The notes under the pieces are model-generated. The model was not told where the DNA came from and searched no databases. It saw only the letters and a list, made by a program, of their open reading frames with translations. Of a stretch of DNA of 64,000 nucleotides, positions 1 to 7,689 are shown piece after piece (within the stretch, counting starts at the first letter, position 1; each line of letters opens with the position of its first letter). Origin of the DNA: Bin90 sp965214635 (GTDB lineage Bacteria; Chloroflexota; Dehalococcoidia; Lucifugimonadales; JADFKI01); assembly GCA_965214635.1 (NCBI GenBank), contig OZ243964.1, forward strand, positions 1,488,001 to 1,552,000, in the 5' to 3' direction. Made by a program: the position numbers and the translations under genes.

Positions 1-3000
1 CTTCTTGCGCGTCTGCGTCCAGCGTCTCGCCCGGTGCCACACTCAGCTGACCTGCAGCGCTTATCACGAACGGCGGGGCTGCCGTGTCTGCCTCCGGCTC
101 TTTCAGCGTGAAGGTTACGTCCGTGCCCTCAGGATCAGTCGCACTGTACGGCACGCCGAACGCTGCCGTCTTGGACTCGTCAACCGTTACCGTCAACGCT
201 GGCTCGTCAAACACCGGCGGCTCGTCCACCGCTATGATGTCCAGCGTAACTATACCCAGCGTCTCGCCGTCCGCATCCTCATCCTTTATCGTCAGGATGT
301 AGCGGTTCGCATTCCCGCCTGCGTCCAAGTCCAGTACATTCGCCTCTATCGCCGCTTCCAAGACGCTTATCTGTCCCTCGTCAGACACTGCGAACACTTC
401 ACTCGCATCGCCCGACAGGTCAGGATCCAGGAAGTAGTCGTCCGTTATTAGGTCTCCGTTAGAGTCCTCAAAACGGACTAGCGCTCCTGGGATGTCTCCC
501 GCGCCTTGCGTCTCTAGCACATCAAACTCTGCCTGTGCTTTCGGCGGCACTCCATCTACCGTTACCGTGATTGTGTGCTCGTCCTCTTCGCCTACCGTCT
601 CGTCTCTAATCGTTATCGTCAGCTCGTGCTCGTCACGGTCGGGGTCGTCGTAGAACCTCAACGCATCCGTGGACTGCAGCAAACCGCCTTCGCTTATCTG
701 GAAGTTCACCGTGTCTGACACTTCGTACGACACTTCGTGAAGCACTGACTCTTCTGGGTCATCTGCTACGGTGTCAGGGTCGTTACGGAGCGCGGGCACC
801 TCTATCGGGATGTCCACATGCTCCCCGAAGTCCAGTATTTCCATCGCTTCGGCGTCTTCTTCTGACCCGCTCGGCTCTGCCTCTACCATTCCCTCTTCTG
901 GCGCATCTTCCGCGAACTTCGCGCTCAGCTCGGTCACCGTTACCGTGAACTCCAACTCGTCTGGGTCTATCCCGCCCAGGTTGTCGTCTCTAAGCTTCAG
1001 CTTCAGCTCGTAGATGTCCATCTCGTCATCGTCGTGGAACCTCAGCAGCTCTGTGGACATCAGCACGCCCGCATCGCTGAACTCGAACAGGTCTGTTGTC
1101 GAGTCGTCTGCGTTCACTACCTCGTAGCTAACATCGTGCCCGCCAGCATCGTCCACGAAGTCGCTTATGTCCAGCACCTCGCGACCGACGGCTTTACCAC
1201 TCAAGGGCTCCATCACACGATTAAGGCCAGTGTCAGGGTCTATGGCGAAGACACTCTCATCAAGCGAGGTGTTTTCCGCCGTGAACTCTATCGGCGCCTC
1301 CACCGTGCCCCGCTTCGGCGCGCCCTCCAAGAACATCGCCTCGGTCGGCGCATCCACCGCCGTTATCTGCACCTCTATGCTGTCCGGCGAACGGTAGGCT
1401 CCGTCTGCATCATCGCGCAAGGACACATCTACCACGATGTTGTAGACGCCTGCTGGCAGATCATCAACCGCGATTGATAGCTCACCCAACCGGCTGATGG
1501 CGAAGTTCCTTCCGTCTGCGCTGTCCCGGATGGTGAACACCGTCTTCGATTCCGTACGGTTAACTTTGTCTGCCGGGGGGTCGGTTCTTATCGTGCCGAT
1601 GACATCTGTGTCCGGGAAGATCTGGAAAGCGTAGGTCTCGTCATCTTCTGCCGCTGTATCGGGGTCGTCTTGATTCGCCACCTTTAGCTCTTCGACATAT
1701 GTGACAACCTCGATTGCTACATCGATTTCGTCAGAAATACTGTCGGCAAAATGGGCGTCATCCGAGTCATAAACTTCAGCCACCAATGTGATGTTGTAGA
1801 ATCTGTCCCCAATTAAGTCCTGACCAGCAACTGTTATCGCTCCACTTACAGCATCAATGACTAAACTAGCGTGGTCAGCTCCATGACCTGACTCCGTGCC
1901 TATCCTGAAGTTGAGTCTATGACTTGATGCCGCTTTCACAAGAAAGGCTTGCGCAGTGCCAATCAACTCACCGGCAACAGCAACACTATCGAGTACAATG
2001 AAGTCGTAGACATCGGCATTGCCAGCCGCTACGCCGGGGTTGGATTGTTTCGCAAAATGAGCTTCCGGTGCGATAACTTCGATTGCTACATCGATTTCGT
2101 CGGAAGTACTGTTGGCATAATGGGCATCATTAGAGTCATAAACTTCAGCCACCAATGTGATGTCATAGACGGTGCCCGCAGTTAAGTCCTGGCCAGCAAC
2201 TGTTAGCGCACCACTTACAGCATCAATGGCTAAACTAGCGTGGTCAGCTCCATGACCTGACTCCGTGCCTATACTGAAGTTGGGTCTATGAGAAGATGCT
2301 GCTTTCACAAGAATGGCTTGCACAGTGCCAACTGACCCACCAGCAACAGTGTTCCTCTCTAGTACAGTGAAGAGGTAGGACTCATTATCTGCAATCGCTA
2401 CACTGGGGTCGTCTTGGTCTGCGAAATGAACTTCCGGTGAGATAACATCGATTTCTACATCGATGGTGTCGGCTACGGAACTGCTAACAAGAGCGCCACC
2501 GGAGTCATGAACTTCAGCCTTCAATGTGATTTCGTAGGGGGAATCATCCACCAGTAAGTGAAGTGTGGAAGCGATTGTTATCGTCCCGCTTGTAGCATCA
2601 ATGGCGAAACTATCGTGGTCATCCCCAGCATTTGGATCATCGGTTGTGCTGACTATGCTGAACCTCGGGTCCAGATTCTGACTCGATGCCTCATTCACAA
2701 TAACGGCTTGCACAGTGCCAATAACTGCATTGGGAATGGCATCATCCTCGTGTATATGAAATTCGTAGTTACCGGTAGCCTCAGTGCCGTCTTGCTCCGT
2801 AAATTGAGCTTCCGGTGGGATAACATCGATTTCTACATCGATGGTGTCAGCTACGGAACCGTTAACAAGGGAGCCGCCGGAGTCATAAACCTCACCCACC
2901 AGGGTGATGTTGTAAGTTTGCACACTTAAGGCGGTTCCACCAATTGTTAGCGCCCCACTTACAGCATCAATGGCGAAACTAGCGTGGTCAGCTCCATGAT

Positions 3001-4111
3001 CTGACTCCGTGCCTATACTGAAGTTCGCCCTCTGACCTGATGCCGCATTCACAAGAATGACTTGCGCAGTGTGAACCGCCGCATTAGCAGTAGCATCAGC
3101 GTGAAGGAAAGTGAAGGTGTACGACTCGTTATCAGGAGCCGCTACGCTGGGGTCGTCTTGGCTCGCGAATTGAGCTTCCGGTGGGATAACATCGATTTCT
3201 ACATCGATGGTGTCGGTTACGGAGCCGTTAACAAAGGAGCCACCGGAGTCATAAACCTCAGCCACCAAGGTGATATTGTAAGTTCCCCCAGTTAAGTCGG
3301 TTCCACCAATTGTTAGCGCCCCACTTACAGAATCATTGGCCTCAATGGCGAAACTAGCGTGGTCAGCTCCATGACCTGACTCCGTGCCTATACTGAAATT
3401 CGCTCTCTGATCTGATGCCGCATTCACAAGAATGACATGCACAGTGGCAAACGCCGCATTAGCAGTAGCATCAGCCTGAGGCACAGTGTAGGAGTACGAC
3501 GCGTTATCAGCCGCCGCTACGCTGGGGTCGTCTTGGCTCGCGAATTGAGCTTCCGGTACCGTTGAGGAAACAGTGATTGCTACGTTGATTTTGTCGGAAT
3601 TAGCGGCAACATTGCTGCCAGTAGATGTGTCACGGACCCGACCTAGCAATGTGATGTTGTAGGTGTTCGCAGATAAGGATGTCTGACCAGAGGCGATTGT
3701 TATCGCCCCGCTTCTGTCATTAATGTCGAACTTATCGTGGTCAGCTCCATCACCTGCGTCCGTGCTTATCGTGTAGAGCGCTCGATACTGTGATTGCGTA
3801 TTCCAAATAATGGCTGGCGGAATAGTGCCAATCGACGCATTAGCAGTAGCAGCGGCCGTGGTTATAGTGAAGATATAATCCTCGGTTTCATCAACGTTGG
3901 ATGTAGCCGGGTCGTCATCAGCAGCCGGTACACTGGTGTCAGATTGGCTTACGAAGGCAACTGTTGGTAACGCTGATGGCGGCGGTGGCGTTGGCACAAT
4001 CTGTGCGAAAACAGATTTAATCGGCAACGCGCCGTTGCCGATGAGCACGGCGCCGAAAGCCGCAATTATCGCGATGGCAAACAGATAAGGTGCTAATCTA
4101 CTACTACTCAT
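1..4111 (-). CDS. Giant secreted cadherin-like repeat protein, copy A (N-terminal part, runs off window)
   Basis: The minus-strand frame starts at ATG 4111, with AAGGAG just upstream, and stays open to the window edge, so the C-terminus is missing. The N-terminus (MSSSRLAPYLFAIAIIAAFG...) is a signal peptide ending near FAQ and matches the start of copy B at 28078. About six tandem repeats of roughly 370 bp (about 123 residues) follow between 3960 and 1705. Each carries a conserved start (EAQFASQDDPSVA), a middle GADHASF and an end DTIDVEIDV, as expected for beta-sandwich cadherin/Ig-like domains. From about 1360 down to 1 the sequence is nearly identical to 29340-30708 of copy B in the opposite orientation. 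The likely role is extracellular adhesion or surface structure; that is an inference from the domain type. A calcium-binding role is possible because the repeats are rich in Asp and Glu, but no specific motif was verified. Confidence 0.85.
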   Translation of the reverse strand, partial: MSSSRLAPYLFAIAIIAAFGAVLIGNGALPIKSVFAQIVPTPPPPSALPTVAFVSQSDTSVPAADDDPATSNVDETEDYIFTITTAAATANASIGTIPPAIIWNTQSQYRALYTISTDAGDGADHDKFDINDRSGAITIASGQTSLSANTYNITLLGRVRDTSTGSNVAANSDKINVAITVSSTVPEAQFASQDDPSVAAADNASYSYTVPQADATANAAFATVHVILVNAASDQRANFSIGTESGHGADHASFAIEANDSVSGALTIGGTDLTGGTYNITLVAEVYDSGGSFVNGSVTDTIDVEIDVIPPEAQFASQDDPSVAAPDNESYTFTFLHADATANAAVHTAQVILVNAASGQRANFSIGTESDHGADHASFAIDAVSGALTIGGTALSVQTYNITLVGEVYDSGGSLVNGSVADTIDVEIDVIPPEAQFTEQDGTEATGNYEFHIHEDDAIPNAVIGTVQAVIVNEASSQNLDPRFSIVSTTDDPNAGDDHDSFAIDATSGTITIASTLHLLVDDSPYEITLKAEVHDSGGALVSSSVADTIDVEIDVISPEVHFADQDDPSVAIADNESYLFTVLERNTVAGGSVGTVQAILVKAASSHRPNFSIGTESGHGADHASLAIDAVSGALTVAGQDLTAGTVYDITLVAEVYDSNDAHYANSTSDEIDVAIEVIAPEAHFAKQSNPGVAAGNADVYDFIVLDSVAVAGELIGTAQAFLVKAASSHRLNFRIGTESGHGADHASLVIDAVSGAITVAGQDLIGDRFYNITLVAEVYDSDDAHFADSISDEIDVAIEVVTYVEELKVANQDDPDTAAEDDETYAFQIFPDTDVIGTIRTDPPADKVNRTESKTVFTIRDSADGRNFAISRLGELSIAVDDLPAGVYNIVVDVSLRDDADGAYRSPDSIEVQITAVDAPTEAMFLEGAPKRGTVEAPIEFTAENTSLDESVFAIDPDTGLNRVMEPLSGKAVGREVLDISDFVDDAGGHDVSYEVVNADDSTTDLFEFSDAGVLMSTELLRFHDDDEMDIYELKLKLRDDNLGGIDPDELEFTVTVTELSAKFAEDAPEEGMVEAEPSGSEEDAEAMEILDFGEHVDIPIEVPALRNDPDTVADDPEESVLHEVSYEVSDTVNFQISEGGLLQSTDALRFYDDPDRDEHELTITIRDETVGEEDEHTITVTVDGVPPKAQAEFDVLETQGAGDIPGALVRFEDSNGDLITDDYFLDPDLSGDASEVFAVSDEGQISVLEAAIEANVLDLDAGGNANRYILTIKDEDADGETLGIVTLDIIAVDEPPVFDEPALTVTVDESKTAAFGVPYSATDPEGTDVTFTLKEPEADTAAPPFVISAAGQLSVAPGETLDADAQE

Positions 4112-4164
4112 TTGTTCTCCTTAAAGGGATGGGCTACTGAGGCTTGATATTCGTAGAGTTTCCA

Positions 4165-4217
4165 ATAAAACGGGTTGACGATTTTTCGTTAGCCGAAAAA
4201 TCGTCAACCCGTTTTAT
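4165..4217. promoter_or_regulatory. 24-bp perfect inverted repeat (5-nt loop) in the promoter region of cadherin copy A
   Basis: The arms 4165-4188 and 4194-4217 are perfectly complementary around the loop TTAGC. Each arm contains CGGGTTGACGA, so a -35-like TTGACG is presented once on each strand. It lies between the divergent starts of cadherin copy A (4111) and the Uma2 gene (4611). It is not followed by a T-tract and lies upstream of a start codon, so a terminator is unlikely. A two-fold operator or an inverted duplication of a promoter element fits better. Confidence 0.6.
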
Positions 4218-4227
4218 GCGTACGCAT
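4212..4227 (-). promoter_or_regulatory. Upstream element shared with cadherin copy B (ATGCGTACGC + TAAAA + TTGAC)
   Basis: On the minus strand the sequence reads ATGCGTACGCATAAAA and then, 4 nt later, TTGACG. Upstream of copy B at 27888-27914 the same order is found: ATGCGTACGCTTAAAA and then, 4 nt later, ATTGACC. This suggests that the two paralogs share a promoter or regulator site. No clear -10 box was seen for copy A. Confidence 0.45.
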
Positions 4228-4390
4228 CACCATTTTGTTGCCCATCAGCGTGTTCCAGACGGCGAAAATCTCACACCACAAGTGGCATACCTCGCGACAC
4301 CGCAGTCTAATATATCACAAATAGAGTGTTACGCAAATATTACGATTATGTAGATTATGAGGATAAAATGTGCACATCGCCGTGTTCATC

Positions 4391-4455
4391 GCGGTGAGAG
4401 CGAGTGGGCAACGGCGTGGACGCACCACAACCTGATAATGCTGCAGCTGCAATGG
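4391..4455 (+). pseudogene. Relic of the 3' end of an IS transposase
   Basis: Read with small indels, this stretch resembles the last part of the transposase in the IS at 9356-10420. Both contain GCGTGGACGC followed by CACAACCTG and CTGC repeats, corresponding to the protein motif TAWTPHNLLVLLQ. No inverted end was found next to it. It looks like an old, mostly deleted copy of the same or a related element. Confidence 0.5.
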
Positions 4456-4553
4456 TGTCCCAGAACCTAATCGCAATTTCCGCAACATCCTGCTTTGTGA
4501 CTTTTGTCCAGCCCTAAATCCAATAGCGCTTATCTTTTGGGGTCGAGCATTGC

Positions 4554-4559
4554 TATAAT
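4554..4559 (+). promoter_or_regulatory. Extended -10 promoter of the Uma2-family gene
   Basis: TGCTATAAT gives a perfect TATAAT with an extended TGn, 51 bp before the ATG at 4611. The -35 region is weak (TATCTT at 17-bp spacing). A GGAGG ribosome site follows at 4599-4603. Confidence 0.5.
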
Positions 4560-4610
4560 GACACCACGAAACTCCGCAGCACAGTCATACCAAGCCTCGG
4601 AGGTCTCCCC

Positions 4611-5540
4611 ATGACCACCGCCGACACCCGCATCACGAAATTACGCGTAGCAGCAGATGACTTCCGTCTGCCCGACCCACCATGGCGGCCCGACAATATG
4701 ACACTCTTCAAGCATCTAGCAGCCACCGGCAGTGCCCATTACCTCGCCCTATTCCTAGGTTACCCAAAAACCACATTAGTAACCGGCGACCACTATCTGG
4801 TCGAATATCTCACCCAGAACATGGCCGGTAGCCACTACCCCGACCTGATGATAGCCTTTAATGCGGACATAGCGGCATTCCACCGACGCAATGGCTATGT
4901 CATCTCAGAGCAGGGTAAGCCCCCAGACTTCGTGCTGGAGATAGCCTCACCCAGCACCGGACACATTGACACGGGAGCGAAGCGGGATGCATATGCAGAA
5001 TTAGGCATCCCGGAGTATTGGCGATTTGATGAAACCGGTCTGTCCCACGGGACGAGGCTGGCTGGCGACCGACTGGTGAACGGCAGGTACGAACCCATCC
5101 CCATTACCGAATTGGAGGATGGCTCGCTGCAAGGATACAGTGCCGTGCTGAACCTGTACCTGCGCTGGGAGAACGGCGAGCTAGGGTGGTACGACCCAGC
5201 GACGGGACAGCACATCCCCACCTTTCACAGCGAGCAAGCAGAGCGCTTGCAGGAACGGGCAGAGCGCCTACAGGAACGGGACGCCCGCCTCCAAGCCGAA
5301 GCGCGCGCCGAGCGGGAACAGGCAGAGCGCTTGCAGGAACGGGCAGAGCGCTTGCAGGAACGGGCAGAGCGCTTACGGGAACAGGACGCTCGCATCCAAG
5401 CCGAAGCGCGCGCCGAGCGGGAACAGGCAGAGCGCTTACGGGAACGGGCAGAGCGCTTACGGGAACAGGACGCCCGTCTCCAAGCTGAAGCGCGCATACG
5501 GGAGATGGAAGCCGAACTCCGCCGCCGCCAGAACGGCTGA
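4611..5540 (+). CDS. Uma2-family (DUF820) putative PD-(D/E)XK nuclease with coiled-coil tail
   Basis: The protein has 309 residues. Residues about 40-190 show the Uma2 pattern: YPDLMIAFNADIAAF, then PPDFVLEIASPSTG (the D...ExA segment expected to form the nuclease core), then KRDAYAELGIPEYWRFD. Residues from about 205 to the end are a highly charged heptad-like repeat built from ERAERLQERDARLQAEARA, predicted to be a long coiled coil. The DNA behind it is a short tandem repeat (5232-5490) and is probably unstable in length. The start is fixed by GGAGG 8 nt upstream. The family is common and often multicopy in Cyanobacteria and Chloroflexota, and its cellular role is unsettled. Nuclease activity is inferred from the fold only. 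Confidence 0.85.
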   Translation: MTTADTRITKLRVAADDFRLPDPPWRPDNMTLFKHLAATGSAHYLALFLGYPKTTLVTGDHYLVEYLTQNMAGSHYPDLMIAFNADIAAFHRRNGYVISEQGKPPDFVLEIASPSTGHIDTGAKRDAYAELGIPEYWRFDETGLSHGTRLAGDRLVNGRYEPIPITELEDGSLQGYSAVLNLYLRWENGELGWYDPATGQHIPTFHSEQAERLQERAERLQERDARLQAEARAEREQAERLQERAERLQERAERLREQDARIQAEARAEREQAERLRERAERLREQDARLQAEARIREMEAELRRRQNG

Positions 5541-5608
5541 CTTATGATGGCTATGCCTCATCCTACGAATCAGCCACCTGAATAGAGGAAGCGCTACGCG
5601 CGCAAAAG

Positions 5609-5639
5609 CCCCGCCGGACAGATGGACAGGCCGGCGGGG
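5609..5639 (-). terminator. Rho-independent terminator for the Rieske gene
   Basis: A 9-bp GC-rich stem, CCCCGCCGG/CCGGCGGGG, with a 13-nt loop is followed on the minus strand by CTTTTG. It sits 67 bp past the stop of the minus-strand Rieske gene. It is also downstream of the plus-strand Uma2 gene and could work on both. Confidence 0.6.
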
Positions 5640-5705
5640 AAAGGTGTCTGGCCGTTGGGCACTTTGCTGAGACGCGTAAATGTGTGCTGCTCGTCCAGAG
5701 CCGTC

Positions 5706-7472
5706 TTACGCCGTATCCTCGTAAAGCGCCTCGCCCCTGTGTAGGCGCAGGGCTATGCTGTAGGTCTGGCCTATGGCGCGCGTTGTGGGGGCGTGTGCCG
5801 CGAGGAAGCGCGACAGCGCCACTAGCACGATGCGCGCTGCGTCCGTGCCACGCCGCCCCTCGTGCTGCTTTATGGCTGCGTCCACGATTTGGAACATGTG
5901 GAAGCCCGACTCTTCGCGCAGCATCGCATGTCCCAGCGTGGCGATGATGCCGTCCGGCGCTGCGCCGCCGCTGATGTAGTCGGACACGATTTTTGCTGAC
6001 GGCTCCACCTGCTGCTGCACATTCATCCCTTCGAGGAGTTCCACTCGCAGCCCATCGCCATCTGCCGCCGCCGCACCATTGGTCAGCGGCGTGGGAATGC
6101 GCTGGGCGGGCGTGTTCAAGAACCTGTCTAGGTAGATGCTCATTGCGGTGTCCAGCGCCGCACGCAAAAGCTTCACAGACGGGGCACGCTTTAGCGCCTG
6201 ATGCAGGGCGTTGGCTGCCGTCAGTGTGTTGTGCAGCGTGTCCCAGTCGTTGAATTCGTTGGAGGTGTGGAAGCGCGCCATTCGCAAGAAAGCGGCATAC
6301 GCCACCGCCGAGCCAATCTGTTCTTCGCTCGCGCCTTGCCGCACGGCGTCAACGATGGTAACCAGCGTGAGGGCGGGTTCGTCCTCCAGTATGCGGTTTG
6401 CCAGCTCATCCTCATCATCCCATTCGCCTTCGCCGCGGCGGGCTGCGCCATCATCGTATGCTATGGTGAGCATACCCCTTGCTTTCCAGACCATAGATGC
6501 GATGTCAATTGGGTTGCGCCATGAGCTGAGTTCCTCGCTGCGGCGCGCGCCTGCCATGCCATGCACAAGGCTCGTGAGGATGTGTCCCGCGTGTTCCCAG
6601 CCCAGATGGTCGAGCATCTCGAAGGCTTTGTTGGCGAAGTCTAGCGTGTGCCCGGCGTCAACATAGATGTGGTCGGTGATGGCGGTGAATATGATGTCAG
6701 CGATGGTCTTTTGGGGAAGTCCTACCTCTATGGCAGTGCGCAGGCACCGCTCTGCTCCGTCAGCATCGCGAACATCGATGAAATTGCGAAACCAGAGGCT
6801 GAACACCTCCGGGCGCGTCTCGCCTGTGGGCAGCGGGTCTAGGGGAAAGCGCGGTGCCCGTCCGGCGTTGTCCCTTGCCACATGCAGCAGCCCTTGATAC
6901 ATAGCCAAGGGGCGATCTTCTGGGTGCAGATAGGGCAGAATGTTGGCGCTGCATGTCAGGATGGTCATCGCCTGCTCCCAGCCAGCGGCAGAGTAGGTCG
7001 TTCCGAACTCTGCGCCAATCCCCAGCGGGATGCGATAGTCTGCCTTCTCTGACTCCAACCCGAGCACCGACTTGGCGATGACCAGCCGTATGTTGTCCTC
7101 GAGGGCATCTCGCAGACGCTTGGACCAGCGAGCCGTCTGGTCGGTTTCGGGCGGCGACGGGTTCACCCATACCTCACCGTCAACCACCGACGCCGGGAAT
7201 GATCGCACATCGTCAGCGAAGGGGTCGAATGTGCCGCCGCTGGAAAGGTCGAAGCGCGCGTGATGCCAGTGGCAGGTTAGGATGCCATCCTTGACCGAAC
7301 CTCTGTTCAGCGGGAAGCCCATGTGCGGGCAGCGGTTGTCCACGGCATACACCTTGTCGTTGTAGAAAAAGACGGCGATGGTATGCCCCCCACCCGTAAC
7401 CACTATGCGGCCGTGCTTCCTCAAATCCTCCATCGAACCCACCCGAATATGTTCCTGAGTTATAGTCGCCAT
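5706..7472 (-). CDS. Rieske [2Fe-2S] protein with large C-terminal helical domain
   Basis: The protein has 588 residues. Residues 1-110 form a Rieske domain with both cluster motifs, CPHMGF and, 19 residues later, CHWHHARF (the Cys-x-His and Cys-x2-His ligand pairs). The remaining 470 residues are predicted mostly helical and His-rich (for example DHIYVDAGHTLDFANKAFEMLDHLGWEHAGHILTSLVHG). I do not recognise this part as the usual Rieske oxygenase catalytic domain; no clear His-His-Asp iron triad of that family was identified. It may be an oxidase or oxygenase with an unusual catalytic part. The start at 7472 has AGGAG upstream. The gene stands alone, divergent from the DUF3179 gene. The Rieske call is firm; the function is unknown. 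Confidence 0.85.
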   Translation of the reverse strand: MATITQEHIRVGSMEDLRKHGRIVVTGGGHTIAVFFYNDKVYAVDNRCPHMGFPLNRGSVKDGILTCHWHHARFDLSSGGTFDPFADDVRSFPASVVDGEVWVNPSPPETDQTARWSKRLRDALEDNIRLVIAKSVLGLESEKADYRIPLGIGAEFGTTYSAAGWEQAMTILTCSANILPYLHPEDRPLAMYQGLLHVARDNAGRAPRFPLDPLPTGETRPEVFSLWFRNFIDVRDADGAERCLRTAIEVGLPQKTIADIIFTAITDHIYVDAGHTLDFANKAFEMLDHLGWEHAGHILTSLVHGMAGARRSEELSSWRNPIDIASMVWKARGMLTIAYDDGAARRGEGEWDDEDELANRILEDEPALTLVTIVDAVRQGASEEQIGSAVAYAAFLRMARFHTSNEFNDWDTLHNTLTAANALHQALKRAPSVKLLRAALDTAMSIYLDRFLNTPAQRIPTPLTNGAAAADGDGLRVELLEGMNVQQQVEPSAKIVSDYISGGAAPDGIIATLGHAMLREESGFHMFQIVDAAIKQHEGRRGTDAARIVLVALSRFLAAHAPTTRAIGQTYSIALRLHRGEALYEDTA

Positions 7473-7689
7473 AATAAAACTCCTTCATCCTGATTCACCC
7501 TACTTCATCCGCCAGATTGCTATATGTAATCCAGTGTAGCCGATGATATAGGGGCTGTCATCCCAACACAGCCACGGGCATCTTCGCAGCACGCCGGAAC
7601 GGCTCATGCAGGGATGTGGGAGCATCGCATCTTTAACCTAGATGGGGCATCTAACAGAGTATATGCAGCACGCAGTTTGTTGGGGGAGT

